Shown: positions 26,335-35,800 of the stretch, one piece after another | Layout of the letters: the number at the start of each line of letters is the position of its first letter | Numbering within the stretch: the stretch's first letter is position 1 | Origin: Methylomonas koyamae | GTDB taxonomy: Bacteria; Pseudomonadota; Gammaproteobacteria; Methylococcales; Methylomonadaceae | Direction: 5' to 3' | Assembly: GCF_006483455.1 (NCBI RefSeq) | Contig: NZ_PPPU01000003.1 | Span: forward strand, 62,001-126,000 | Length of the DNA: 64,000 nt | Position numbers and translations under genes: made by a program | Notes under the pieces: model-generated | What the model saw: only the letters and a program-made list of their open reading frames with translations | Databases searched by the model: none | Told to the model about the DNA's origin: nothing

Positions 26335-27528
26335 ATGAAATCTGATGCCAAACGCGTATTGATTTTTGCCGAAGCTGTGACCTTGGCGCATGTGGCCCGT
26401 TGCACCACCATTGCCGAAGAGTTGTCCGCGTCAGGTAAATATGAGGTGATCTTGGCTGTAGACCAACGTTTTCAAGCGGTTTCCAGGCATGCAAAATATC
26501 GGCATATAGGGATTGAATCCGTTTCAACCGACGAATTCCTGAAAAAACTAAATAAGGGTTCTCCGCTGTATAGCGTTAAAACTCTTGAAAAATACGTACA
26601 GGAAGAGCTTAAAATTTTCAGCGAGTTTAGCCCCGATTTCGTTATCGGCGATTTCCGGTTGTCACTAGCGATTAGCTGCAGGCTTGCTGAAATACCTTAT
26701 GCGACGGTAACCAACGCTTATTGGAGTCCTTACATTGAGACTTCTTATCCGATTCCTGAGTTACCGATAACAAAGATTTTCGGCGAAGCGGTCGCACAAA
26801 AGATGTTCGATCTTGTCCGGCCGGCTGTGTTTGCATTGCATTCCCTAGCTTTTAATCGAGCTTGTAAAAAATTCGGCTTGCCTCCCTTGGCATACGATAT
26901 GCGGGAAGTCTATACCCATGCCGATTTCACCCTATATGCTGACATCGAATCTTTGTTTTCGATGCGGGATTTGCCGAAAAATCATTTTTTTATAGGTCCG
27001 ATTTTGTGGTCGGCGGATGTTGATTTGCCTGACTGGTGGTGGAATCTGCCGGAAGACAAGCCGATCGTTTTTGTGACTTTAGGTAGCTCCGGCAACGTCA
27101 CATTACTGCCAATGATACTTGAAACGCTATCTAAAATGCCGTTGACCGTGGTTTGCGCGACAGCGCAAAGAAGCGATATAGAAGTCTGCTATCCGAACGT
27201 GTTTATTGCCGATTATCTGCCAGCGGAACACGCTGTGAGTAGGTGTGATTTAGTAGTTTGCAATGGCGGCAGTCCGATGGTTTATCAGAGTTTGGCATCT
27301 AACAAACCTGTGCTTGGCCTTCCGAGCAATCTTGATCAATACCTGATGATGTCAACCCTGCGGCAAAGCGGTAGAGGGTGCTTAATCCGTTCTGGTCAGG
27401 CAGATCCTATAACTATTAGACGAGCCGTCGAGCAAGCCCTGACAAATACGCCGGAAAATCTGGCCGGGGAATGTCATTTGCATCTCGACAAAATTATTGA
27501 CTTGATCGAAGGGAAAATGGCCAATTAG
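26335..27528 (+). CDS. GT1-family glycosyltransferase (MGT/UGT-like)
   Basis: A 397-residue GT-B fold enzyme. The N-terminal Rossmann half starts with VLIFAEAVTLAHVARCTTIA; the C-terminal donor half has the GT1 segments FVTLGSSGNV, VFIADYLPAEHAVSRCDLVV and NGGSPMVYQSLASNKPVLGL with PSNLDQYLMM. The classical His in the first half is present as AHVARC. It would transfer a nucleotide-activated sugar to a lipid or polysaccharide intermediate in the cytoplasm. It is convergent with the sugar transferase gene (39-base gap). Confidence 0.82.
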   Translation: MKSDAKRVLIFAEAVTLAHVARCTTIAEELSASGKYEVILAVDQRFQAVSRHAKYRHIGIESVSTDEFLKKLNKGSPLYSVKTLEKYVQEELKIFSEFSPDFVIGDFRLSLAISCRLAEIPYATVTNAYWSPYIETSYPIPELPITKIFGEAVAQKMFDLVRPAVFALHSLAFNRACKKFGLPPLAYDMREVYTHADFTLYADIESLFSMRDLPKNHFFIGPILWSADVDLPDWWWNLPEDKPIVFVTLGSSGNVTLLPMILETLSKMPLTVVCATAQRSDIEVCYPNVFIADYLPAEHAVSRCDLVVCNGGSPMVYQSLASNKPVLGLPSNLDQYLMMSTLRQSGRGCLIRSGQADPITIRRAVEQALTNTPENLAGECHLHLDKIIDLIEGKMAN

Positions 27529-27567
27529 AGATGTGAGCAGGAACGGCTATCGATGATGTCTTTAGCG

Positions 27568-28956
27568 TTATCTGGCTCCCTTACCCCACAAAATCACTTC
27601 AACCGTACTCAACATGATGGTTAAGTCCAAAAACAGACTGTAGTTCTTGACGTAGTACAAATCATATTGCAGCTTTTGCCGGGTGTCGTATTCGCTGGCG
27701 CCGTAGGGGTAACAAAGTTGAGCCCAGCCGGTGATGCCTGGCTTAACTCGGTGTCGTTCCTTGTAATAAGGGATGGTTTCCTCAAAGCCTTTGACAAATT
27801 CAGGCCGTTCCGGTCGGGGGCCGACAAAGCTCATATCCCCTTTAAGGACGTTCAACAATTGCGGTAATTCGTCTATCCGGTATTTTCGGATGAACTTGCC
27901 CACTTTGGTTACACGGTCGTCGCTCTGGCTGGCCCATTGCGCCCCGTTTTTTTCGGCGTCCACCCGCATGCTGCGAAACTTGATGACGTCGAACGGAACG
28001 TCTCGGTAGCCGACGCGTTTTTGCCGATAAAATACCGGGGCACCAAGCCCGCTTTCCATATAGATGGCTACTGTCGTCAACAGCATCAACCACCAGCTCA
28101 CGGCCAGCAGCAACAAGCTGGCGATAATGTCGAAACTGCGTTTGACGATCGGCCTCATGCCGCTGTTGACGAAGCCGTCGGAGAACATTAGCCAACTTGG
28201 GCTGAGGGCGGCGAGAAACACCAGACGTTGTTCCCGTTCGTAGAAAGTCTGCAAGTCCATGACCTGTACGCCGGACATTTTGATGTCCAGCAATTCCTCG
28301 ACGGGTAATTTTTTACGCCTGTCATCCACGGCGATGACGATTTCGTCGACATTTGCCGCGTCAACAATATCGGTCAGCCTGATTTTGTCGTTCAATGCAA
28401 TGGCATGGGGCACCGCGACCGGCTCGTCCTCTAACGTTATGTAGCCTACGATTTCGAAGCCTTTGTATACGTAGCTGGAATTCACCACGCTCAGTTCTCC
28501 GGCTCTGTCTCCGCAGCCGATTACCAGCACTCGGCGTTTTAAATTTTCCAAGTTTACGAAGCGGTAGAACAGGTAACGGGTAAGCAGCAGGCCGGAAAAA
28601 GAGAATAAGATCGCCGAAATCAACACGCTGCGCGCCAGCATGAGCTCGGGGATGATGTAGTAGGTGAAGGCCAGAATAAATACCGCGACGGCGAAACTGA
28701 CGCTGATCCGTTGCAGGATGTTGTATTCCTCTTTATCCAGCGTTTTACGGTACAGCCCCAATGCGGAACAACTGGTCGTCATGATGATTGAAAATACTGC
28801 CGCAGATGACGCCAATTCCGGTTGAGAGTACCAAGAGGCCGTGTAAAGAAACCGGACTGCAGCTCCGATATACATGGCCGAGTAGAACACTATGGCTTCG
28901 GCCAGCAGGAGCCACAGGTAAGCCGTCGATATGTAATGCCGAAATATTCTGATCAT
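27568..28956 (-). CDS. XrtA/PEP-CTERM system undecaprenyl-phosphate sugar transferase (TIGR03013-like)
   Basis: A 462-residue polyisoprenyl-phosphate hexose-1-phosphate transferase that starts repeat-unit synthesis on undecaprenyl phosphate. Four to five TMs occupy residues 1-130, a CoA-binding-like Rossmann domain follows (RVLVIGCGDRAGEL), then another TM and the catalytic bacterial sugar transferase domain (KRSFDIIASLLLLAV, DVIKFRSMRVDAEKNGA, IRKYRIDELPQLLNVLKGDM, SFVGPRPERPEFV). This is the signature initiating transferase of XrtA-linked exopolysaccharide clusters. It is 28 bases downstream of the protease gene on the same strand, so the two probably form one unit. Confidence 0.88.
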   Translation of the reverse strand: MIRIFRHYISTAYLWLLLAEAIVFYSAMYIGAAVRFLYTASWYSQPELASSAAVFSIIMTTSCSALGLYRKTLDKEEYNILQRISVSFAVAVFILAFTYYIIPELMLARSVLISAILFSFSGLLLTRYLFYRFVNLENLKRRVLVIGCGDRAGELSVVNSSYVYKGFEIVGYITLEDEPVAVPHAIALNDKIRLTDIVDAANVDEIVIAVDDRRKKLPVEELLDIKMSGVQVMDLQTFYEREQRLVFLAALSPSWLMFSDGFVNSGMRPIVKRSFDIIASLLLLAVSWWLMLLTTVAIYMESGLGAPVFYRQKRVGYRDVPFDVIKFRSMRVDAEKNGAQWASQSDDRVTKVGKFIRKYRIDELPQLLNVLKGDMSFVGPRPERPEFVKGFEETIPYYKERHRVKPGITGWAQLCYPYGASEYDTRQKLQYDLYYVKNYSLFLDLTIMLSTVEVILWGKGAR

Positions 28957-28984
28957 GGTTTGAGCTTTCGCCGGTTCCGGACAG

Positions 28985-29764
28985 TTATCGGGCAGGGCCC
29001 TGTTCTAACAATGTTTTAATGTGTTCGGACGGAATCGCATACGTGATGCCGCTGGGGTTTGAAATCGCATTTTCCTTACTGCCCTGGACAAACACTTTAT
29101 TGATTATGCCGACGACTTTACCGGACTTTAGATCGTAGAGCGGGCTGCCGCTATTGCCCGGATAGGCAGTTGCATCCAGTTGGAAAATGTCGAAGGGGGT
29201 CTGCAGGCGTTTCAGCATGTTGACGTTCAATTGATTGCTGGCAACAGCCGGAATGGCATTGGGCGATATAGCCGCAATAATGCTACGGTGCGTCACCGGA
29301 TACAGACCCAAAACCATGCCAATCGGATAACCGGTGAAGGCGTATTGCTCGCCCTCGCGGACGCGTTGCGAGTCGCCAATTTCCAGTGCCGGCAGGGCGC
29401 GGCCTTCAACCGTCAATAGCGCTAGGTCGTGGTCTTCGTCGGTCGCACGGAGATCGGCTATTTGCATCTGTTCTTTTTGTTCTTCGCGGTAAAACACGGC
29501 AAACCGCTCCAAATGACCTGCGTCAAGTTTCTTGGCGGTAACGTGAGCATTTGTGATCACCTTTTTGCCGTCTGCCACGGCAAATCCAGTTCCAAGCAGG
29601 ACGCCGCGCGGATTGCGGCTTGGCATATACGTTCCGATTGCCACAATTCCGGGTTTGACCCGGTTTAGTATGTCAGGTAGGTTCAATTCGCTGGAGCGGC
29701 TGCCGTGAGGGAGCAGTAACAATACCAGTAGAGTGACGGGGAGACGCTGTATGCCGAATTTCAT
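28985..29764 (-). CDS. Periplasmic trypsin-like serine protease without PDZ domain
   Basis: A 259-residue S1-family protease with a signal peptide (residues 1-24). The triad is visible as His74 (TNAHVTAK), Asp113 (DEDHDLALL) and Ser205 (GNSGSPLYD). HtrA/Deg proteases carry PDZ domains after this fold, but here the protein ends soon after the domain, so it is a minimal form. It precedes the sugar transferase gene by 28 bases and may process or police exported proteins of the exosortase system. The ATG has no strong ribosome site. Confidence 0.83.
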   Translation of the reverse strand: MKFGIQRLPVTLLVLLLLPHGSRSSELNLPDILNRVKPGIVAIGTYMPSRNPRGVLLGTGFAVADGKKVITNAHVTAKKLDAGHLERFAVFYREEQKEQMQIADLRATDEDHDLALLTVEGRALPALEIGDSQRVREGEQYAFTGYPIGMVLGLYPVTHRSIIAAISPNAIPAVASNQLNVNMLKRLQTPFDIFQLDATAYPGNSGSPLYDLKSGKVVGIINKVFVQGSKENAISNPSGITYAIPSEHIKTLLEQGPAR

Positions 29765-30131
29765 GGTCTATAGGTGCCGGAGAGCCTTGAGGCTTTGTTT
29801 GGTTTAGAGTGTAGCGCAACTTAGTCGAATTGGCATCGCGCTGTAATAGTGTCAGTTTAGGTTTGATGCTCGCGGATGAATGGATTTCGCCGGCGGGTTC
29901 CGGGTTATATTTCGGCGAAAACCGCTCGGAGCGCACGCCATATCGGACTTCGATAAACGTTAGCAATAGTAGCCAGTAATTAGGAAGACCTATTTGGCTT
30001 GGACTAGTTCGGCACAGATCGGTGTTTGGCGCCGTGAACTTGTCGCTATTGGGACGGTCCATGCAAGCGGAGATAGTAATCCGTTTCCGGCGGCGAGACG
30101 GTAAATTCTGAAATCGGTTTCGATACAGCGA
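29765..30131. other. 367-base intergenic region between lpxH and the protease gene
   Basis: A minus-strand reading frame runs through it but has atypical composition (many Pro, Ser and Arg), overlaps the protease start and has no ribosome site, so it is not called. No terminator after lpxH and no sigma-54 motif with correct spacing was found. It should hold the promoter of the protease-sugar transferase unit. Confidence 0.5.
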
Positions 30132-30881
30132 TTAACGACGGACCGCCGGGTCTTTTAGTCCGATTTGTTCTTCGGCAAAACTGCCGTTTTTCCAACACAA
30201 CACCCCAGCCGACTCCGGCCGCCAATCCGCGAGCACGTACCGTAGCGCCGGTTCACCGTCCAACATGAACTCGTGACGGTTCGGCCGATGAGTATGGCCG
30301 TGGACCAAGATGCGGCAATCGTACTGGCGCATCGTTTCCATCACGGTGGCTTGGTTGACATCCATGATTTCGTCGGATTTTCCTCGCTTATGAAAGTAAC
30401 TGCGCAAACGGTACCAGCGGGCTGCGATCAGCCTTAGCCAAAGCGGTTTGTTCAACACTGAGTCCTGCCATTCGCGACTGCGCGATTTGATGCGGAACGC
30501 TTGATATGCCTCATCGTCGCTGCAAAGTAAATCGCCGTGGGTAAGCAGTATCCGGTGGCCGTCGAGTACGATAACTTCGAAATCTCCGATTAGCCTGACT
30601 CCGGTTTCGGCACAAAATGCGTCGCCCAACAGAAAATCCCGGTTGCCTTGTTGTACGAATACTTTTACGCCGGAAGCGGTTAGTTCCTTAAGCGCTTGTT
30701 TGATCGCTTTGGCAGGCCGGGTGTTATCGTCGTCGCCGATCCAGGCGTCGAATAGATCGCCAAGTATATATAGAGCTTCGGCCTGGGTGGCGCGTTGTTG
30801 CAGGAACGCGAAAAAGCGCCGGAGAATTTCGGGCTTCTCCAGCGCCAAATGCAAGTCGGAGATGAATAGGATGTCTTTCAC
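30132..30881 (-). CDS. lpxH: UDP-2,3-diacylglucosamine diphosphatase
   Basis: A 249-residue calcineurin-like phosphoesterase of lipid A synthesis that hydrolyses UDP-2,3-diacylglucosamine to lipid X and UMP at the inner membrane. All metal motifs are present: FISDLHL, LGDLFDAWIGDDD, QGNRDFLLGD, THGDLLCSDD and VHGHTHRP. The length is normal. It lies 39 bases after the cyclophilin gene, the same ppi-lpxH arrangement as in other gammaproteobacteria, with cysS divergent. Confidence 0.95.
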   Translation of the reverse strand: MKDILFISDLHLALEKPEILRRFFAFLQQRATQAEALYILGDLFDAWIGDDDNTRPAKAIKQALKELTASGVKVFVQQGNRDFLLGDAFCAETGVRLIGDFEVIVLDGHRILLTHGDLLCSDDEAYQAFRIKSRSREWQDSVLNKPLWLRLIAARWYRLRSYFHKRGKSDEIMDVNQATVMETMRQYDCRILVHGHTHRPNRHEFMLDGEPALRYVLADWRPESAGVLCWKNGSFAEEQIGLKDPAVRR

Positions 30882-30920
30882 AAGCGGGGCCGTGACGGCG
30901 ATACCGTAACGGCAGGGTCC

Positions 30921-31502
30921 TTATTCCACGATTTCAGCTTTCTCGATGACGATGTCGGTCTTAGGTACGTCCTGATGCATGCCGCGGTTGCCGGTCGGTT
31001 GTTTTGCCATCGCGTCGACTATGTCCATGCCTTCGGTGACTTCGCCGAACACGGCATAGCCCCAGCCGCTGGGGGTCGGGCTGGTGTGGTCCAGAAAAGA
31101 ATTATCTTTGTAGTTGATAAAAAATTGCGCGGTGGCGGAATGCGGATCGCTGGTGCGAGCCATTGCCAGGGTGCCGCGTTTATTTTTCAGGCCATTGTCG
31201 GCTTCGTTTTTGATGGGCGCGTTTGTCGTTTTTTGGTTAAACGAGGTATCGAAACCGCCGCCTTGCGCCATAAAGCCGGGAATGACCCGGTGAAAAATCG
31301 TTCCGTCGTAGAAACCTTGTTTGACGTAAGCGGCGAAGTTTGCCGCGGAGGCCGGAGCCTTTTCGTCTTCCAACTGGATGGCAATAGTGCCAAGAGAAGT
31401 GGTTAATTTAACTTTGGTGTGTGTATTGGACATTTTATTTTCTGTTGCAAATGAAAGAGTTGAGATTGAAAACAGCATCAAGTAAACCAGAGTTGCGCGC
31501 AT
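30921..31502 (-). CDS. Periplasmic cyclophilin-type peptidyl-prolyl isomerase
   Basis: A 193-residue cyclophilin catalysing Pro cis-trans isomerisation. A signal peptide ([19 protein letters not shown]) precedes the domain, which has [13 protein letters not shown] (catalytic Arg), [20 protein letters not shown] and [23 protein letters not shown] lies before the ATG at 31502, so the exported form is preferred; a later Met ([10 protein letters not shown]) would give a cytosolic PpiB-like form but lacks a ribosome site. It is cotranscribed with lpxH. Confidence 0.9.
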   Translation of the reverse strand: MRATLVYLMLFSISTLSFATENKMSNTHTKVKLTTSLGTIAIQLEDEKAPASAANFAAYVKQGFYDGTIFHRVIPGFMAQGGGFDTSFNQKTTNAPIKNEADNGLKNKRGTLAMARTSDPHSATAQFFINYKDNSFLDHTSPTPSGWGYAVFGEVTEGMDIVDAMAKQPTGNRGMHQDVPKTDIVIEKAEIVE

Positions 31503-31615
31503 GACCGCTCCCAAATATAGCTGCAAGCCTTGAATTCTATGTGTTTTTATCTTGAAAGAGAAGTTCGAATCTTGGTAGATTGCCGGATGTTTTGCCGTCT
31601 TCAAGCCTCCTATAC

Positions 31616-32989
31616 ATGTTAAAAATCTACAACACTCTGACCCGCAGCAAGCAAGAATTCGTCCCGAAACAACCCGGAAAAGTCGGTATGTACGTCTGCG
31701 GCATGACCGTCTACGACTACTGCCACATCGGCCATGCCCGGGTGATGGTCGTGTTCGATACGGTGGCGCGTTACCTAAGGTATTCGGGTTACGAACTGAT
31801 CTATGTGCGCAATATTACGGATATCGACGACAAGATTATTCAGCGCGCTAACCAGAACGGAGAGGATTTTACGGCACTGACCGCACGCTTTATCGATGCG
31901 ATGCACGAAGATGAACGGGCTTTGGCCGTGCTGCCGCCTGACCGCGAACCCAGAGCAACCCAGTCGATTTCCGACATCATCAACATGATATCGGCATTAA
32001 TCGACAAGCAATTTGCCTACCTCGGGAGTAACGGCGACGTGTTTTATGCCGTCAACCGGTTTCCGGGTTACGGCAAATTGTCCGGTAAAAATATCGAAGA
32101 CTTGAATGCCGGCGAGCGGGTCGATGTCGACGGCGCCAAACGCGATCCGTTGGATTTTGTCCTGTGGAAGACCGCCAAGCCCGGCGAGCCGGCGTGGGAT
32201 TCGCCCTGGGGCTCCGGTCGACCCGGCTGGCATATCGAATGCTCGGCGATGTCAACTTGTTGTCTGGGCAACCATTTCGACATTCACGGCGGCGGCATGG
32301 ATCTGCAGTTTCCGCATCACGAAAACGAAATCGCCCAATCCGAGGGCGCTACCGGCGAGCCTTTCGTCAATTACTGGATGCACAACGGCTTTGTCCGGGT
32401 TAACGAAGAGAAAATGTCCAAATCGTTGGGCAATTTTTTCACGGTGAGGGAAGTGCTGAAACAGTACCGTCCGGAAGTCATCCGCTTTTTCATTCTGTCC
32501 AGTCACTATCGCAGTCCGTTGAATTATTCCGACGAACATTTGGATGAGGCCGGTATCGCCTTGACCCGGCTTTATACCGCGCTGAGAGGGGTGGATATTG
32601 CCGATATCCCGGCAGACGCCGAGTTCAGACAACGCTTCGAGCAGGCGATGGACGACGATTTCAATACGCCGGTCGCACTGGCAGTGCTGTTCGAATTGGC
32701 GCGGGAATTGAACAAAGCCGCGGATAAAGCGCTATTGGCCGCCACGTTAAAACAGTTGGCGGCAATTTTGGGCCTGTTGCAAGACGATCCGGAACAATTT
32801 CTGAAAGGTGGGGCCGGGCAGGGCGGTTTGGACGAAGCGGAGATCGAACGCCTGATAGAGGCGCGCAAAGCCGCAAAAGCGCAAAAAGATTGGGGGCAGG
32901 CGGATGCCATTCGCGACCAATTGAAATCTCAGGGCATCTTGCTGGAAGACGTGGCCGGCGGTAACACCACTTGGCGCCGGGAAGCTTAA
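31616..32989 (+). CDS. cysS: Cysteinyl-tRNA synthetase
   Basis: A 457-residue class I synthetase that charges tRNA-Cys. The zinc Cys and HIGH motif are seen in [18 protein letters not shown], the second zinc ligands in [13 protein letters not shown] and [17 protein letters not shown], and the KMSKS loop in [16 protein letters not shown]. The length is standard. The start at 31616 ([12 protein letters not shown]) is chosen because homologues begin there. It is divergent from the cyclophilin gene and probably cotranscribed with fchA, eight bases downstream. Confidence 0.96.
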   Translation: MLKIYNTLTRSKQEFVPKQPGKVGMYVCGMTVYDYCHIGHARVMVVFDTVARYLRYSGYELIYVRNITDIDDKIIQRANQNGEDFTALTARFIDAMHEDERALAVLPPDREPRATQSISDIINMISALIDKQFAYLGSNGDVFYAVNRFPGYGKLSGKNIEDLNAGERVDVDGAKRDPLDFVLWKTAKPGEPAWDSPWGSGRPGWHIECSAMSTCCLGNHFDIHGGGMDLQFPHHENEIAQSEGATGEPFVNYWMHNGFVRVNEEKMSKSLGNFFTVREVLKQYRPEVIRFFILSSHYRSPLNYSDEHLDEAGIALTRLYTALRGVDIADIPADAEFRQRFEQAMDDDFNTPVALAVLFELARELNKAADKALLAATLKQLAAILGLLQDDPEQFLKGGAGQGGLDEAEIERLIEARKAAKAQKDWGQADAIRDQLKSQGILLEDVAGGNTTWRREA

Positions 32990-32997
32990 GGAAACAC

Positions 32998-33627
32998 ATG
33001 AGCGAAATTAAAGACAAATCGATCGCAACATTTCTCGATGAACTGGCCAGCAAACAAGCCACTCCTGGTGGCGGTAGCGCGGCGGCGGTCATGGGGGCGC
33101 AGGCTGCGGCGTTGATCAGTATGGTTTGCAATCTGACGATAGGAAAGCCCAAGTACGCCGAGGTAGAAACTGAGCTGAAGAATTTGCTGATCGAAGCCGA
33201 AGCTCTGCGCCAGACGCTGATCGATATGATCAAGGCCGACGTCGACGTATTCGATAAACTGATGGCCAGTTACGGCTTGCCGAAAGCCAACGATCAGGAA
33301 AAAAGCCAGCGGAGCGAGCGCATCCAAATCGTGTTGAAAGAAGCGACGCTGGTGCCCTTAGCTTGTGCCAAGGCATGTGCAAAGGCTATCGAGTTGAGCA
33401 AAATCGCCGCGGACAAAGGCAATTTGGGCGTGATCAGCGATGCCGGCGTAGCGGTGATGGCCGCCTACGCCGGTTTGAAGAGTGCAGCTTTGAATGTGCA
33501 GATCAATGCCGCCGGTTTGAAAGATCGCGATTTCGCCGATGCCCAACTGGCCGAGCTTGACGGATTGCTGGCGGCGGCAGAACAAGCCGCGCTGCACGTT
33601 TATCAAACGGTGCAGAGCAAGCTTTAA
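32998..33627 (+). CDS. fchA: Methenyltetrahydrofolate cyclohydrolase, FchA/FTCD-like
   Basis: A 209-residue all-helical protein of the formiminotransferase-cyclodeaminase family. The N-terminal FLDELASKQATPGGGSAAAV and the later GNLGVISDAGVAVMAAYAGL are family hallmarks. In methylotrophs this type (FchA) interconverts 5,10-methenyl-THF and 10-formyl-THF for assimilation of formate carbon. No histidine degradation genes are nearby, which favours FchA over a cyclodeaminase role. AAGGA sits before the ATG, eight bases after cysS. Confidence 0.84.
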   Translation: MSEIKDKSIATFLDELASKQATPGGGSAAAVMGAQAAALISMVCNLTIGKPKYAEVETELKNLLIEAEALRQTLIDMIKADVDVFDKLMASYGLPKANDQEKSQRSERIQIVLKEATLVPLACAKACAKAIELSKIAADKGNLGVISDAGVAVMAAYAGLKSAALNVQINAAGLKDRDFADAQLAELDGLLAAAEQAALHVYQTVQSKL

Positions 33628-33669
33628 CGGTCACGACTTTTTGATCGCCGGGTGTTGATCGCATTTAGC

Positions 33670-34338
33670 TTAATTTCGCGAAGGGAATACGCCTGAAGTC
33701 GCGATGCAATACGTCATGCCGACGTAAGGATTCCGTATAGGTACCGGCTGATTCCCGCCGGCGGGCCCGATCGATGTGGTCGCGGTGGCCGATGCGGTCA
33801 GGGCTTCCGGGGCCAGCGGCGAGCTGGCTCCCGCGACGTTGCCTGAATAAATGTTGTCCCGAGCGGATGAGGCTGCCAGCACTTTACCGGCCGGGCTGCT
33901 GCTATTGCCGGTCGCATTGACGGCGTTAATGGTGCCGGTAACTTGGACATTGGTGCTGGCGGCATGGGTGTGCTGCGGTAACTGGGTAATGTTCAAAACC
34001 ACTTGGTCCGAACCGGCTTCTTCGCCGAGGAATACATTCAACAGTCCCGGACCCTGACCGGCGCCGACCGGATTTCGCCCGCGCAGATCGGGTAGAGCGA
34101 AGGTGCTACGGCCGTCGCCGCCATAGGTAGTGCCGAGTAACGAGAACAACGCGGTGTGACTGGCGATGGGTAGCAGCGAGCCGTCGGCCGGCAGGTAGTT
34201 GCGCGGGCAAAAGTTGAAGGCAAAGGTGCACACTTCACCTATGAAAGGCTCGTTGCCACAGGCTGAGGCGGACATCGGTAAACCGGCGGCGGCGATCAGC
34301 GCCAATTTCACTAGCGGTTTTTTGAAGGGTTTTGACAT
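33670..34338 (-). CDS. Secreted tail-collar domain protein
   Basis: A 222-residue protein with a Sec signal peptide (residues 1-26, ending SASA) followed by a phage tail-collar-type domain (FNFCPRNYLPADGSLLPIAS, LFSLLGTTYGGDGRSTFALP, DLRGRNPVGAGQG) and a Thr/Ala/Ser-rich C-terminal part ending IRNPYVGMTYCIATSGVFPS. Similar modules occur in microcystin-dependent-protein-like and tail-fibre proteins. No other phage gene is near and the protein is exported, so it is likely a surface protein of the cell. It follows the PEP-CTERM gene by 33 bases, and both have AGAGGA ribosome sites. Confidence 0.85.
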   Translation of the reverse strand: MSKPFKKPLVKLALIAAAGLPMSASACGNEPFIGEVCTFAFNFCPRNYLPADGSLLPIASHTALFSLLGTTYGGDGRSTFALPDLRGRNPVGAGQGPGLLNVFLGEEAGSDQVVLNITQLPQHTHAASTNVQVTGTINAVNATGNSSSPAGKVLAASSARDNIYSGNVAGASSPLAPEALTASATATTSIGPAGGNQPVPIRNPYVGMTYCIATSGVFPSRN

Positions 34339-34371
34339 GTCGGTTTCCTCTTAAATTTAAGTTGTCGGGTC

Positions 34372-35310
34372 TTAACCAGCGAGCGGGTTGCTACGGCGCT
34401 TGGCGGCGAACAGAGAAAGTAAACCGATTGCTGTCAGCATCAAGCTTTCCGGTTCCGGTACGGTCTGGCTGTTTTGTTTGACGACCGAGTCGACCGTAAT
34501 CAGCGTGTTCACCTCACTGCCGAACAAGCCGGAATCGGCCCTGCCTTGCAACAGTACTTCGGGACTGCCGTCCCCTAAATTCAGCAATTGGCCCGGATTC
34601 AATAGAAAGGACAGGATCATAAAGCCGCTGTCGCTTAAGGTGCCGCCGAGTCCGCTAGCGGCATTAACCAAGTTGTCCGTGAACAGAAATTGTTGGTTGC
34701 CCTGCTTGGCGTCGGACAATCCGCTGGCGAACAACAATTCGCTACCGTCCTCTTTATGCAAGGTGACTTGGGCTTTGGCGAATTCGCCGTTATCCGTCGT
34801 GGAGCGGACCGAGTCGGTCGCGCTGACCTGATAGCTGAATTGGAACCTTAAATTAACCAGGAAGGCATCGGTGGCCGAATTGTTCTGCAACGACATCGTA
34901 TAGTCGCCGAATAACGGATTGACGATAGACGGTTCGCTGTTTGATCTGCCATCGGCATTGAATTTAATGCCGAAGCCGTCGCCGATGCTGGTTAATGTCC
35001 CGGATAGTGGATCGATGCCGTTGATCGCCGCACCGTTTAAGGTTGTCGTGGTCGTGACACCGGCCATAATTCTGGTCAATTCCCCGGCTTGTATGGCATT
35101 GACCGGGTCGGAAGGCGAGCCGGTGCTGTCGAATTCGGCGGAACCTTTGATAACGATGTTCGGATCGAAGCTGGCGGCATGCGCCGCCCCGATTTGTTGG
35201 CCTAACGCCAATCCGATGGCCAAGGCCAAACTTTTGAAATTGCGGAACGGTCGGTCTGGCGTGGCGGTCTGGTTGGGATTGGCCGGATTTGGCATGGTGA
35301 CGGTTTTCAT
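34372..35310 (-). CDS. PEP-CTERM sorting domain protein
   Basis: A 312-residue exported protein. It has an extended N-terminus and a signal-like segment (about residues 27-46, LALAIGLALGQQIGAAHAAS), a body without recognised domain that contains beta-strand-like Thr/Ser/Asn-rich sequence, and a complete C-terminal tag VPEPESLMLTAIGLLSLFAA with basic end KRRSNP. The start at 35310 is fixed by AGAGGA; an extension of 24 residues upstream lacks one. It is cotranscribed with the tail-collar gene. Exosortase should process it. Confidence 0.88.
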   Translation of the reverse strand: MKTVTMPNPANPNQTATPDRPFRNFKSLALAIGLALGQQIGAAHAASFDPNIVIKGSAEFDSTGSPSDPVNAIQAGELTRIMAGVTTTTTLNGAAINGIDPLSGTLTSIGDGFGIKFNADGRSNSEPSIVNPLFGDYTMSLQNNSATDAFLVNLRFQFSYQVSATDSVRSTTDNGEFAKAQVTLHKEDGSELLFASGLSDAKQGNQQFLFTDNLVNAASGLGGTLSDSGFMILSFLLNPGQLLNLGDGSPEVLLQGRADSGLFGSEVNTLITVDSVVKQNSQTVPEPESLMLTAIGLLSLFAAKRRSNPLAG

Positions 35311-35800
35311 CGGTTTTTCCTCTTGATTTTTGGCGAAGTAGTTATGAATCGGGTCTCGGGCCGGGCCCGAACGGGTTTCCATAATCGATAGTCAATTCGT
35401 GTGCCAAGGCTGTTTGAGCAGCTTAAGCCATTGGTTTTGCGGTGTTTTGTGGCAGCGGGCTAGCGCGGGCGACAGAGGATGGGCACGGGATGTCGCGCGA
35501 TTTACGAAATATCGCGCTTTATGGCGGAGTGTGGCAGCCGATGCGGCCAGGATTGGAGGCTAACAATGAGCGGTTTGACGGCGGCGGTCGCGAGTGTTGG
35601 TCTTGACCAAGCTGCTGCACCGTTCTAACGCTAAGGCAAACGGCCGGCGCCGAACTATCGATTATTTCACCGGCCGCCGGTGCAAGTTTTGCCTGGTGGG
35701 CCGCGCCAACTCGCAGCCGGTTTCGGCGGCTACCGCGCCGGGTATAATGCCGGCATCGACCGATAACCTTAGCGCCGTACGCGGTTTTGCGGAGCAATCC
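35311..35800. other. 490-base divergent intergenic region
   Basis: It lies between the minus-strand PEP-CTERM gene and the plus-strand radical SAM gene. Long overlapping frames continue into it from both sides but their N-terminal extensions have no family resemblance. It contains an inverted repeat TCGGG-CCGGG-CCCGA (35356-35370) and a sigma-54-like sequence on the minus strand (35406-35391, TGGCACACGAATTGAC) whose -12 GC is GA; that site is not called. Confidence 0.5.

Noticed and set aside
29673-30062. A 129-codon minus-strand frame upstream of the protease.
   Set aside because: It overlaps the protease signal peptide region out of frame, has no ribosome site and a composition unlike its neighbours.
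31502-31604. A 34-residue N-terminal extension of the cyclophilin.
   Set aside because: The extension has no family resemblance and would hide the signal peptide; the ATG at 31502 has GGGAG before it.
33670-34338. A prophage remnant around the tail-collar gene.
   Set aside because: The protein has a Sec signal peptide and no integrase, capsid, portal or lysis gene is near.
35391-35406. A sigma-54-like sequence, TGGCACACGAATTGAC on the minus strand, before the second PEP-CTERM gene.
   Set aside because: The -24 element is perfect, but the almost invariant GC of the -12 element is GA, so it is too weak to call beside the good site at 25357.
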